From Epiperipatus broadwayi (lineage: Eukaryota > Onychophora > Udeonychophora > Euonychophora > Peripatidae): a stretch of DNA of 64,000 nt. The translations under genes and the position numbers were made by a program. Numbering within the stretch: position 1 is the stretch's first letter; the number at the start of each line of letters is the position of its first letter. The notes beneath the pieces are model-generated. The model did not search any database and was not told the origin of the DNA. It worked only from the letters and a program-made list of their open reading frames with translations. The DNA lies in assembly GCA_028023455.1 (NCBI GenBank), contig JAQFVV010006313.1, positions 3,267,147 to 3,331,146 on the forward strand, given 5' to 3'. Shown here piece after piece: positions 35,276-46,079 of the stretch.

Positions 35276-35329
35276 ATCTTACTTATATTTAAAAGTTTGA
35301 AACATGATGCTTAAAGTGAGTATTTAATA

Positions 35330-35870
35330 TAAATTTGCCAAACACTTAATAGTGATAGGTTGAAAATGATTGGGCTAAGAGGGTAACCTTGCTTAACACC
35401 AGAGAATATGCCAATCTCTGATGTAGTTTTTGAGACAATCAATGAGTAGTGTTACTCAAACCAAAATGCTCAATGATAGCAATAGTAGGTAAATTAAAGT
35501 CTATTCACTGAATGGATTTAAAAATGGCCCCATGAGGGATAGAGCCAAATGCATTAGTCAAGTTGAGCCAAGCAATGCAAATACTGTGATGATTGCATTT
35601 GACATCTGTCACACATGATAGGGGTACAAAGTTATGTTCAGTGCACTCATCAATTGAGATAAATCCTTTCTGGGGATACTCAGTCTCCCATGACACTTAG
35701 TCCTTAGTATAGATGGCTTGTAATGAGAGTCTAATATATCTTTCCAATTGTGTTGCATAATTTGATGGACTACCAATTAGTGATGTCCTTCAGGTTGACA
35801 TTGTTTGGGGTCAGGGCACTAGCATATTGAAGCCAGGCAGAGGCACATATCCAATATACTTGATACAATT
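35330..35870 (-). pseudogene. LINE reverse transcriptase fossil
   Basis: Minus strand, from high to low coordinates: a segment near 35785 equal to the NW.PI....T..KI block, then frame 35696-35505 with PQKGFISIDECTEHNFVPLS and WLNLTNAFGSIPH (motif A; the usual Asp of WLDLxNAFGS is Asn here), then near 35365-35415 SGVKQGYPLSPII, RT motif B. The combination QKGF..ID.C.EHN and AWLDLxNAFGS belongs to a LINE clade different from the 29-31 kb copy. The Asp to Asn change, stops and frame shifts show it is dead. The YxDD motif is lost beyond 35330. Confidence 0.72.
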
Positions 35871-35903
35871 ATATATAGTGCATAAAACATAGCCACCTAC
35901 ATT

Positions 35904-35971
35904 GAATCTGTTCAGATTCATACCTGGTTCTATCAGTGAATCTGTTCAGATTCATACCTGGTTCTATCAGG
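35904..35971. repeat. 34-bp tandem duplication
   Basis: GAATCTGTTCAGATTCATAC begins at 35904 and again at 35938; the two units are essentially identical. Confidence 0.9.
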
Positions 35972-36764
35972 AGCAGTATAATATATCTGAATAACATATA
36001 AAGATAATGCATTTCCTGGTAAACTGCCTTGTTTATAACAAATAATAAATTATCCATAATTTAATGTCTTAATCATGCTTTAAAAATAAAAAGCATTTTT
36101 CAATGAATCAGATCACTATGATCATTGTATCACAATGTGGTGATAATTAGTCATGCTTTAAATACAGCAATATTTTTAAAGTCTCACTAACTGGAAATAC
36201 ATAATTACATTCATAAAAATATTACAAATACGACTTTCTCAGTTAGAGAACTTGTATAGCAACCAGCATTGGAAACATTGGTGATAATAGAGATTACAGC
36301 AGCCCCCATTAATTTACATCCCACTTTTTCCTGTTACCTAATATATTAATAAATTTTAATTGGCTAATCATTAGCTATTTTTATGAGTGGTGCCCTCTTT
36401 GTACAAAACAAAAAATAATATCATAGTCACAAACAAAGGAATGCAGTAAGCAACTAAATATTTCTATATAAAAATAAATGATGATGGATTACATGTATTT
36501 TTTCAAAATATATGGATCTATCATAAATTTAAAACTGCCTTTTATAATTATAACAACTTATGTAGGTTTGAGATAATTAAATTTATAATACATTTAAGCT
36601 ATTAACTTTCAAAACCATTCATTAAATAAGTAAATAAATGTTAGATTATTTTTGATCCATTTCTGACATTTTATATTATAAGTTGTGAATTTATTTTATC
36701 AGTTATACTTATTTTAATCAGGAGGGAGTTGCACTCTATGCACATGCCCTATATTATTTTTTTA

Positions 36765-37430
36765 ATATTTCAACAATGTTATGTTGAATATAAAAGACAT
36801 TCTCAAACTAAAGCACAAGGTAGAGACTTTAAAAAGATAAATGCAGTCATTTTATCTTTATATCTAAATTCACCTATAAAGGCCAATCTAAAGCATCTTA
36901 AAAAGAGAACTTGAAGATGTTCTATTAATCACTTTACATCTATTCATTTTATTCTCATCTATTAATAGTTGTAAAATCTTCCAATCCACTGCTTTTTAAT
37001 ATTATGAAATATTAGAATCTATATAACTCTCTATTTAATTTACTACTTCAAGTACAAGATAAAGATATTAAAAAATCATTAGAGTATATATGTGTAGGAT
37101 GTAATTAATTGTCTTCTGATTAAAATTATATAAGAATACGGCACTAGTAAATTAAATAGAGAGTTACATAGATTCTAATGTTTCAAAATATTAATATTAA
37201 AAGGTAGTAGATTGGAAGATTTCACAACTGTAATAAATACAATAAAGTGAATTTATATAAATTGATTAATGTAATACATTCACACTCTCATTCCAAGATT
37301 CTTTATATTGGACTATATAAGTGAATTTAAGTATAAAGATGAAATGACCACTCTTATTTTTTCCAAGTATCTAACTTGTGCTTTGGTTTGAGAATATCCT
37401 TCATACACAATAACAAAACATCATTGATAT
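36765..37430. repeat. Large hairpin, arms of about 300 bp
   Basis: 36765-37065 is the imperfect reverse complement of 37140-37430. Shared words include ATTCTCAAAC(T/C)AAAGCACAAG, GAATCTAT(A/G)TAACTCTC and AAATCTTCCAATC. The left arm's frame 36729-36914 (SQTKAQGRDFKKINAVI) has a counterpart on the opposite strand of the right arm (QTKAQVRYLEKIRVVI-like), so the arms are diverged copies of one coding-like sequence. The spacer sequence (ATGTAATTAATTGTCTTCTG) recurs in direct orientation at about 37455-37520, so at least three partial copies are stacked. Confidence 0.75.
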
Positions 37431-37519
37431 ACTAAAAGAACATTACAGCACATGTATATAGGTTGTAATTCTCTTCTGATTAAAATTACATACATATTGG
37501 ACTATTAAATAAAATAGAC

Positions 37520-38510
37520 AAATTACTGTTATATTTATGTTGAGTTTCGCTATTAAATATGTATTTTATTTTTCATCATTATTACTATCACATAAACGCA
37601 CTGTTCCTAAACTCTTAATACATTGATCATACATAATAATTCATTACCAGATGTTTTCTATAAAGCATGAGACGTTTTTTTTCCATAAACAAACTTGAGT
37701 TCGTATTTGTTTTAACTAAACAACTATAACAATCAAAAACATATTTAACTTACACTTGTGCATTCTAGTAACTTATAAAATAAAATATTTATTAATGCTT
37801 TTTTAGTTCAAACCCTGTATAATTTAAAAATCAATAATAGTAAATTGACAGTCTTTAGTTGTGATTCTTTGCCGGAGACAATGTAATAATTAAAGAATTG
37901 GGATGGAATGGGATTTGAAGCAAAAGCTTTAACTCAGCAAAAATTGTGTATTCAAACAAGCAAATTTAAATTTATTAGAAAATGTCATCTAAAAATGTTC
38001 TATTTTACAGTCTGGCTAGGATATTAAACATATAGATTAGTAATGATAATATTATTTTATATTATCAATATTCATAATAAAGCAGATGGCTTAAAATAAC
38101 TATTTCTAATCCCTTTATTTATTTAGATACATGGGATATGCTGAACATTACTCAATGCAATTTTATTAAGACCAAAAAAGCAGCAGTGTCAGTCAATGTG
38201 ATATTAAGATTTAAGGTAAATATAAATAATGTCAATAAAATTTGATTTCTAGATTAAAAGGTTTAATAGTTGAAAACAATACTTTTTTTTTCTATTAGAA
38301 AAACACATCTATCATTAAAAGGAAATTGTCTGCAGTTGAATTTGCAATAAAGTCCAATTTAGTATCTTTTAATTTGGGGATTTTTTTCTTATATCAAATA
38401 AAAAGCATTGACACAATTGCTCATTTTATTAGTGCACACGCTCTAACATTAGACAAAGAGAACTCAAAAAAAGTATATATTTTTGTTGGATAATATTATT
38501 ATAGGAATAG
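37520..38510. other. AT-rich stretch, nothing recognised
   Basis: No coding or repeat structure recognised. Confidence 0.45.
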
Positions 38511-38514
38511 TATT

Positions 38515-38850
38515 AACCATTTTCTTATTAGGGACTTTAATGCATGTGTTGGTATAACTGATAGACTTGTAAAAATAACGATGATGATACTGTAAACTCA
38601 AGTAATCTGCACTAATGAATGTTTGCATATAACATTAATTGATTATCAAACATGCTTGGCTTAGATAAAAAATTACTGTAAAAAAGCATGATCAAAATAA
38701 TGGCATTTAATAGATTACAATAGTTAGGATTTGGAATACAAGAATTCATATTAAGCAAGCATAGATGATTGTTGAAGGAAGCTTAGAATAATGCAAGCCA
38801 AGATTAAAATGATAGTTGTATTGAATAATGTCTTACAACAAAATTTACTA
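38515..38850 (+). pseudogene. LINE endonuclease-domain fossil
   Basis: FLIRDFNACVGITDRL at 38524-38571 equals the endonuclease GDFNARVG motif, and about 130 bp later WHLIDY (38701-38718) equals the H..IDY/(I/V) motif near the domain's end, followed by KIKM-like residues. Order, spacing and direction fit an APE-type endonuclease of a CR1/RTE-like LINE. Stops and frame changes abound; the RT part is not joined to it. Confidence 0.6.
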
Positions 38851-38859
38851 AAATATTGA

Positions 38860-40147
38860 TATTTGGTTTTTTTTTTTAAAGTGTCTATTATTCGTTGCTA
38901 ATTTTCAGTAATGATTAAATATTAAAATTAGTCTTTCAGAATTATCCCGTTATTTTTTTTAGAATTTTTTTTATTTTTTTTGTTTTTAAAATTATCACGT
39001 TATTGAGACATAAAAAATATCTTAAGAAATGCTTTAAAGATGCAAGTAAATGTATTATTGGTTTCACTAAATCAGGGGATGAGAAACTTTTTTCACCAGC
39101 AAGCAGAATAAAATTTTCTAATAATGATAAGCGGTCCGGAATATATACTGAATGATTTAACAAAAAATTCAGAACTTAAAAGATGTTAAATTACATTAAT
39201 TACCAAATTATTAATATATTTTTAAAAAAAAATTGTAAATACAAAATTTAATGACCTAATTAGGAATCGATTATATAAAAATAATATTTTTATTGCGAGA
39301 ATAACACTTATTGTTACAAACATTTTAATACGAGGGACTGAATTTGAAATGCTCCTGATTTAAGATTGCATCAAACTGGGATTTAATTAGCAAATGACTA
39401 TTAGTTGAATGGCTTTTACATTTTCATCCGTTATTTGTGATCTGATTTTGCTCTTTGTATTTTTCATTTTTAAAAAAAGTAGCTTTGTATAGGTATGTCA
39501 CTAATACCAAATATTTCTATGTATTATCCATAATATTTTTAAACATTTCTGGATTTAAAGACCCATAAAAGTCTGTTATTCTTTTTACTGCAAACTGGTT
39601 CTTAATATTAAAATTGATTGCAAATTTATCATTTCTAACTGGACACAAGGTGGTGCATCAATCATTGACATTGCAGTTTTTATGGTAGGTTTGGGAAAAG
39701 ATAAGGGGGATTTAGATATGAAGGTCATGGAGTTGACAAAGATTATGTTGTGGAAATGGGATGGAGCAGATTATGGGAAAACTTAGGGTGAACAATGAAA
39801 AAGGAAGGTAAAGTGGCTAACAGGTTTCTCTGAGCATAGCTGCTGGGAGATTCCTGACTCCGTTTAAGGAGAAGTCACAGTGCATCACATCACATTACAA
39901 GTAAAAAAATAGATTCACTAAAGATAAGACCTTTTAAATTGTTTGTGAAAATTGTCAAATCTTGGGGTAAATTCATTACATAATTCACTTATTATTATCT
40001 CATATATCGTAAAATCAGCACATTTTAAGTATTTTTCTATTTTTTTCAAGATTGGGAAGTGAATTAATTGTTTCTTTTGAAATTGTTGTGAAAATAGTTT
40101 TAGTTTTGTTGTCATATAAAAATGGCATTTGCTTACATATCATAAAT
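38860..40147. other. AT-rich stretch with weak repeat signals
   Basis: CAGGGGATGAGAAAC at 39073 resembles a hAT terminal repeat and AAATGCTCCTG at 39347 could be its partner, but no target duplication supports this. A GC-richer patch at 39680-39900 has no long frame. Confidence 0.35.
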
Positions 40148-40155
40148 AAATAATC
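40148..40155. other. Left target-site duplication of Merlin element
   Basis: AAATAATC, identical to 44955-44962. Merlin and IS1016-type elements make 8-9 bp duplications. Confidence 0.85.
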
Positions 40156-40221
40156 GGTAGTCACGTATTTACCTTGCTATGACGTCATTTGCCTGAAGGC
40201 ATACTACTGTAACCACCCGAT
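40156..40221 (+). repeat. Left terminal inverted repeat
   Basis: Begins GGTAGTCACGTATTTACC. Its counterpart on the right reads GGTAATCAAGTATTTACC. About 13 mismatches over 66 bp. TGACGTCA at 40180-40187 is a perfect CRE palindrome within it. Confidence 0.9.
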
Positions 40222-41113
40222 TTTTAACATAACGTCACCTAGTGATTTGCCGACACATGTAATCGCAAAAATTTTGTGGCATATCACGTGATGACGTTAC
40301 GTCAAAGATCGGTAGATTAGAGTAGTATGCCCTCAGGGCAATGTTGTCATAGAAACGAAGAGCTGGGGGAAGGCACGTGGTACAGGCTCATGAGGTCAAA
40401 CCGGAAACAAACACGTGGTACAGAATAATGCCGGCGGCGTCCATCCTGAAAAAAAAAAAAAGGTAAAATTAATAAATAGGACACACCTTGCTATGACATC
40501 ATTTGCCTGAAGGCATACTACTGTAACCACCCGATTTTTAACATAACGTCCCCTAGTGATTTGCCGACACATGTAATCGCAAAAATTTTGTGGCATATCA
40601 CGTGATGACGTTACGTCAAAGATCGGTAGATTAGAGTAGTATGCTCTCAGGGCAATGTTGTCATAGAAATGAAGAGCTGGGGGAAGGCATGTGGTACAGG
40701 CTCATGAGGTCAAACCGGAAACAAACACGTGGTACAGAATAATGCCGGCGGCGTCCATCCTGAAAAAAAAAAAAAGGTAAAATTAATAAATAGGACACAC
40801 CTTGCTATGACGTCATTTGCCTGAAGGCATACTACTGTAACCACCCGATTTTTAACATAACGTCACCTAGTGATTTGCCGACACATGTAATCGCAAAAAT
40901 TTTGTGGCATATCACGTGATGACGTTACGTCAAAGATCGGTAGATTAGAGTAGTATGCCCTCAGGGCAATGTTGTCATAGAAACGAAGAGCTGGGGGAAG
41001 GCACGTGGTACAGGCTCATGAGGTCAAACCGGAAACAAACACGTGGTACAGAATAATGCCGGCGGCGTCCATCCTGAAAAAAAAAAAAAGGTAAAATTAA
41101 TAAATAGGACACA
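40172..41113. repeat. Three tandem 314-bp units built from the TIR
   Basis: Units start at 40172, 40486 and 40800 and are nearly identical. Each contains the inner 50 bp of the TIR, an inverted partner of it (GTAGTATGCCCTCAGGGCAA), TGACGTTACGTCA, a CACGTG-type word and an A run before AATAAATAGGACACA. The result is three TIR-like sites in a row at the left end. Confidence 0.95.
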
Positions 41114-41820
41114 AATTAGAGTGATATGCGGCAAAAAAAGACTAAAAATAATACATCATGAATAATTAACTAAAATTGGACACAACACATGAAAATGTAA
41201 GATAAATATCACTACAAAATTAATAAGTAAAAACTGCGAGTCCACAAATCATGGAAAAAAAAAATTAATAAATAGGACACAAAATAGTGATATGCGGAAA
41301 AAAAAAAGATTAAAAATAATATATACATCATGAATAATTATATATAAATATCACTACAAAATTAATAATTAAAAACTGCGAGTCCAAAAATCATGGAAAA
41401 AAAAAATTAATAAATAGGACACAAAATAGTGATATGCGGAAAAAAAAAAGATTAAAAATAATATATACATCATGAATAATTATATATAAATATCACTACA
41501 AAATTAATAAGTAAAAACTGCGAGTCCAAAAATCATGGAAAAAAAAATTAATAAATAGGACACAAAATAGTGATATGCGGCAAAAAAAGATTAAAAATAA
41601 TATATACATCATGAATAATTATATATAAAGTCAGTGGTGGCTATTGATTTCAAGAAATATCACTACAAAATTAATAAGTAAAAACTGCGAGTCCACAAAT
41701 CATGGAAAAATAGGACACAAAATAGTGATATGCGGCAAAAAAAAAGATTAAAAATATATATACATCATGAATAATTATATATAAAGTCAGTGGTGGCTAT
41801 TGATTTCAAGAAATTAATAT
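41095..41820. repeat. Degenerate tandem array, about five units
   Basis: Units of 140-170 bp share AATAAATAGGACACAAAATA, GTGATATGCGG, ACATCATGAATAATTA and AAAAACTGCGAGTCC. The last two also hold GTCAGTGGTGGCTATTGATT. Confidence 0.85.
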
Positions 41821-42469
41821 TAATTTAATTCGTATAAATCTATTTGCAGATTTTAGAAGTTAGCGCTATTATTTAATTAACCAAAAAAAAAACACATTTC
41901 TAAGAAAATAGATTTTTACTTAGTTTTTGAAAATAACACTGTACAATAATTATCAAATTCTGATTTTATTTCCCCAGACTGGCAGGCACCCGCTATACTA
42001 AGAATAATAAATTTGTTTTTAAAAACTACTAGGTTAATTACCCTCTGAAAAATAAGGAGGGTTTTCTTTTATTAAAAGAGATAGCATAAGCATAAGCATT
42101 TGCGATTCTGGGGGGAAATTATCGACATATAATTTAGTATCTGTAAGGATAAAATATAATAATGAAAATAAAATATTGCCGCACAGACGTGAAATTAAGA
42201 ACTAATAATTATTCAGGAGAGGTTTAATGTAGGAGAGATTACAGCTAAATTATATAGAGAGAGAACAAGGTACAATTAACAAAAAGGTAAGAACTTTACA
42301 GATTGATTCATTAATATTAAATTTTACAAATGAAAGATTAAGTCATCTTAAAAGTACTATATAAATTTTAAAAAATTATCATAAAGCAAAACTGCAAATC
42401 TACAAATAACTGCGAGTCTACAAATATTAATTTTCTTTTTTAAAAAACGTATCTTAAAGTGCGAGTCCT
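41821..42469. other. Unique spacer inside Merlin element
   Basis: No frame. Short CTGCGAGTC-type words echo the flanking arrays, suggesting old array sequence. Confidence 0.4.
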
Positions 42470-43203
42470 GAATTAATAATTCTGCAAGTATTCAAATAAT
42501 AATTTTGTCGTCTTAAAAAAAAAACCTATCATAAAGTGATCTTAAAAGTACTATATAAACATATGAATATTTTTTTAGTGGAAATAACTAGGAATTAATA
42601 ATTCTGCAAGTATTCAAATAATAATTTTGTCGTCTTAAAAAAAAAACCTATCATAAAGTGATCTTAAAAGTACTATATAAACATATGAATATTTTTTTAG
42701 TGGAAATAACTAGGAATTAATAATTCTGCAAGTATTCAAATAATAATTTTGTCGTCTTAAAAAAAAAACCTATCATAAAGTGATCTTAAAAGTACTATAT
42801 AAACATATGAATATTTTTTTAGTGGAAATAACTAGGAATTAATAATTCTGCAAGTATTCAAATAATAATTTTGTCGTCTTAAAAAAAAAACCTATCATAA
42901 AGTGATCTTAAAAGTACTATATAAACATATGAATATTTTTTTAGTGGAAATAACTAGGAATTAATAATTCTGCAAGTATTCAAATAATAATTTTGTCGTC
43001 TTAAAAAAAAAACCTATCATAAAGTGATCTTAAAAGTACTATATAAACATATGAATATTTTTTTAGTGGAAATAACTAGGAATTAATAATTCTGCAAGTA
43101 TTCAAATAATAATTTTGTCGTCTTAAAAAAAAAACCTATCATAAAGTGATCTTAAAAGTACTATATAAACATATGAATATTTTTTTAGTGGAAATAACTA
43201 GGA
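42470..43203. repeat. Six tandem 122-bp units
   Basis: Units begin at 42470, 42592, 42714, 42836, 42958 and 43080 (GAATTAATAATTCTGCAAGT). They are practically identical, so the array expanded recently. Confidence 0.95.
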
Positions 43204-43278
43204 ATAAAAACTACTGTAATTTATAAGTAAAATAAAAAATGAATATCACAACAAAATGCGTACTTACCCAAATAACGA

Positions 43279-44172
43279 TTACTGCGGTGGAGTAAACTGG
43301 CTTATATGTTGTAGAATTGCACCAAAATAACCGTCTTTGTAGGTCCGCCTCCACATAAATTCCGTCAAATAGGAGTCTAAGTGTTGACGTGCAGTTCCTC
43401 TGTGCTTCTTATTCCTCCATTTGACTAAACCCCACAACCTTTCAACAATTTGCGTGTGAACGCCAGTTGTGGGGTCTACAAAATTATATGTGTGGTTAAC
43501 TCGATGGTGCTCATATCCAGCCAGCTCCAATTCTTCTGTTTTATACCCTTTCCAGCAATCGCTATATATAGTAGTGCCTTGGTGCACATTCTCCAAAATG
43601 GCTTGCATGAGACTGGACGCACTTCTATCTGCAACGGCTATTATAAAACATTCATCTGTTTGTCTGCAGATACCGCCAAATACCCATTGCTGTGGAAGTA
43701 CTCTGCCGGCATTGTTCTTACGTTTGGAGAATAGAGTTTCGTCTATTTCCACAATTGTGTTAGGGCCTCCGATTTTCTGCCTTTCATTATGTAGCAGCTT
43801 CCATGCGCATACTTCGCGGAGATAGTTGTTCCAGTCAATCACAGTCTTGTCCGCCATTTCTAACTGGTCAGCACAAAATTGGATCGACGTTAATTCTCTG
43901 GACCAACAATATATAAAATGGAGAGCCGTTACGAAGGATATTCTGGAGCCTTCAAACCACGTGCCTTTTCTTATGGGAGTTTTTTTAAGACAATCCTTCA
44001 AATTGCACCGCCACTGTTTTTCAGTACCATGGATATACTTCTTCATCTCATGGCCGTTTTCGCACAATTTAACCCGGTGTAAAACTCCTTCTTGTTGGAA
44101 GAAAGCTATCGCCTCTTCTTCAGATTTTGGGAGATCCCACAACTTTAGATCCCTTGTTTCAATATTAGCCAT
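43279..44172 (-). CDS. Merlin transposase (ISXO2/IS1016-like DDE)
   Basis: A 297-aa intact protein that cuts and rejoins the element's ends. N-terminal zinc ribbon: Cys37 and His41 (CENGH), Cys56 and Cys61, with RKGTWFEGSRI after it as in ISXO2-type proteins; a helical middle; then the RNase H-fold core. Catalytic residues by motif: Asp144 in VEIDETLFSKRK, Asp205 in IYSDCWKGY, Glu244 in HTQIVERLWGLVK. WVFGGI (163-168) is another family mark. I start at 44172 (MANIETRDLK) because the frame continues upstream only into an intron; the 44238 Met is intronic. Length is normal for Merlin. Plus-strand frames 43450-44284 are shadows. Nuclear action is inferred. Confidence 0.95.
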   Translation of the reverse strand: MANIETRDLKLWDLPKSEEEAIAFFQQEGVLHRVKLCENGHEMKKYIHGTEKQWRCNLKDCLKKTPIRKGTWFEGSRISFVTALHFIYCWSRELTSIQFCADQLEMADKTVIDWNNYLREVCAWKLLHNERQKIGGPNTIVEIDETLFSKRKNNAGRVLPQQWVFGGICRQTDECFIIAVADRSASSLMQAILENVHQGTTIYSDCWKGYKTEELELAGYEHHRVNHTYNFVDPTTGVHTQIVERLWGLVKWRNKKHRGTARQHLDSYLTEFMWRRTYKDGYFGAILQHISQFTPPQ

Positions 44173-44180
44173 TTTGATGT

Positions 44181-44265
44181 CTAAAAATGGAAAATCCGGA
44201 AAATTAATAAAATATAAAATACATCCACTTAATATCATAGAAGAAATAACATGTAAATTACTTAC
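44181..44265 (-). other. Predicted 5'-UTR intron of transposase gene
   Basis: On the minus strand GTAAGTAATTT (donor, at 44265) and TTCCATTTTTAG (acceptor, ending 44181) bound an 85-bp intron; the start codon lies 9 bp after the acceptor. Both sites match consensus well. A further GGGTAAGTA donor-like word follows the stop codon near 43262-43270. Confidence 0.6.
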
Positions 44266-44420
44266 AATTTTGTTGAGAAAGTAATTTCTTTTAAAAAAAT
44301 GGTAAAAAAATTGCTCACTGCGGTAAAAAAATTGCTCACTGGAAAAAAACGCTGTTGCTCTATAAAATACGATGCAACAAATAGGAAGAAATCCAGTTTT
44401 AAATCTCGCGGGTCGAAAAA

Positions 44421-44920
44421 AATCTCGTGGACCAAAAAATCAAATATCTCGAATTAGTCATATCAGCGTTTCCGGTGATACAAAGATCGGATAATTACAG
44501 CTGTATGCCTTCAGGCTTATGACGTCATAGCAATGTAAAAAAAATTAAAATGTAACAAAAAATAAAATTTCTAGAATTAGTCATGTCAGTGTCTTCATTG
44601 CCATGACAACGTTGATGTGTTCTTCCGACGACGCAAATATCGGATAATTACAGTGGTGAGCCTTCAGGCGAATCTCGTGGACCAAAAAATCAAATATCTC
44701 GAATTAGTCATATCAGCGTTTCCGGTGATACAAAGATCGGATAATTACAGCTGTATGCCTTCAGGCTTATGACGTCATAGCAATGTAAAAAAAATTAAAA
44801 TGTAACAAAAAATAAAATTTCTAGAATTAGTCATGTCAGTGTCTTCGTTGCCATGACAACGTTGATGTGTTCTTCCGACGACGCAAATATCGGATAATTA
44901 CAGTGGTGAGCCTTCAGGCG
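44421..44920. repeat. Two tandem 250-bp units at right end
   Basis: AATCTCGTGGACCAAAAAAT begins at 44421 and 44671; the copies differ at very few bases. Each contains TGACGTCA (44520, 44770) and two GCCTTCAGGC-type words related to the TIR. Confidence 0.95.
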
Positions 44921-44954
44921 AAATACGTCATTGCAAGGTAAATACTTGATTACC
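44889..44954 (-). repeat. Right terminal inverted repeat
   Basis: Reverse complement begins GGTAATCAAGTATTTACC and continues CTTGCAATGACG and GCCTGAAGGC, matching the left end. Confidence 0.9.
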
Positions 44955-44962
44955 AAATAATC
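44955..44962. other. Right target-site duplication of Merlin element
   Basis: AAATAATC, immediately after the right TIR. Confidence 0.85.
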
Positions 44963-45039
44963 TATTTTGTTGTAATAATAAATTTAATTTATTTTGATAC
45001 TCATCAGAAAAGAAAAAGTAAAAGTCATTTCAGTCAATG

Positions 45040-46060
45040 TTCATTTTTTTATTCACAAAATTCGATAAGCTGGTCTTTAACATTTAAGAAATTAACGACT
45101 GCATCCAACAAATCATGAAATCGTTTTAACCCTTTTGCAAGACTAAACCATCTTATTAAAATATCGATGAAGTCACATTCAATTTCTTCCAAAATGTCCG
45201 GAATTGCCAATGATTTAAAGATCTTTCAATACAACAAAATTCAGTTTTCGAACTTTTTTGCAAAAGATTTCTTGATTTATTATAAAATGTAAGAAAATTA
45301 TTTCTTTTTATGGAATAGACGTTATTTCATCATTTCTTCTTTTCAATAATCCATTATTTTTTTCTGTCAAATTAGGACACCCTGTAATTATGATGTTGAT
45401 AATTTTGCCCCACTTTTCACCAGTAGTAATCGCTTTCATAGGAAATTTCGAAAGTAATTCCTTGCTAATTCCAAATCTATTATTTACACTTTGAATAATC
45501 AGTAAAGTCAAATTGTTTCTGTAAAGCCAGTGCATAGTTAATATAATCTTCCAGTTTTAATTTCAATTAATGAGATAATTGCTTGAAATACTATCAATAT
45601 ATCTTACAAGAGTTCTTCATGAGAGTCTATTTTTTTCAAAAATTGTTTTTTTTATCAGGGCGTAATAATTTGGCAATATTTAATAAGCATTCCTTCACAA
45701 ATTCTCTATTAGGAAATGATTTTCATTGTTTTACAACCTTTACATGTAACAATGTGAGCAGCTTTTGCTAAAGATCTATCAGTATTTGACATATTTTTCA
45801 AAGTATTTTGTTTACACAAACCACTTTAATTTTTTCTTCTTCAATTTTCATTGGTTCTGATGAAAATAGCCTTAATTTGTCGAAAAGTTTTGTTGAAAAA
45901 TGTCTTTTTGAATTATATCATTTAAAAATGGAAATAGTTTTGCTACAAACCAAACAAACAATTTTATTGTCTTGATTTGCAATTAGATATCTGAACATCC
46001 AATTCTCATTAGAAACATTTGGCATCAATTGTTCTTTTCTTTAATTGATTCATTTTATGG
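45040..46060 (-). pseudogene. hAT transposase fossil, ZBED5/GTF2IRD2-like group
   Basis: Minus strand from high to low coordinate: a BED-type zinc finger remnant (CLVCSKTISIFK then KRHFSTK, about 45900-45990); AKAAHIVT near 45750; REFVKECL and PDKKN near 45665-45715 (family form GEFVKECL..A...CPDKK); ALALQKQF (from LALDEST, with the Asp lost) near 45510; the frame 45535-45308 with PMKAITTGEKW and LTEKNNGLLKR (family TTG.DI and TGK.NGL); and WFSLAKGLKRFHDL near 45135-45180 (from RWLSRGKVLKRF). The order is complete, but stops and shifts break every exon-sized stretch. Domesticated relatives exist in vertebrates; this copy is dead. It lies 80 bp from the Merlin insertion. Confidence 0.75.
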
Positions 46061-46079
46061 CTATAAATTAAATTTAAAA

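Larger units (their letters stand above)
40156..44954 (-). mobile_element. Complete Merlin-type DNA transposon (4.8 kb)
   Basis: A 4799-bp element bounded by identical 8-bp target duplications and by terminal inverted repeats of about 66 bp. Inside is one intact transposase on the minus strand next to the right end. The rest is noncoding and dominated by tandem arrays: three 314-bp units on the left (40172-41113), about five units of 140-170 bp (41095-41820), six 122-bp units (42470-43203) and two 250-bp units on the right (44421-44920). Merlin elements are usually 1-3 kb, so the length comes from these arrays. The intact ORF and perfect TSD imply a recent, possibly still mobile, copy. Confidence 0.93.

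Noticed and set aside
39073-39357. A 285-bp hAT-type MITE
   Set aside because: The left end resembles a hAT TIR, but the right end match is weak and the flanking 8-mers (CACTAAAT and ATTTAAGA) differ.
40172-41113. CRISPR-like or satellite interpretation of the 314-bp repeats
   Set aside because: Units are contiguous without spacers and contain the transposon's own TIR sequence.
43450-44284. Plus-strand frames of 94-152 aa
   Set aside because: Shadows of the Merlin transposase, whose DDE motifs on the minus strand are unmistakable.
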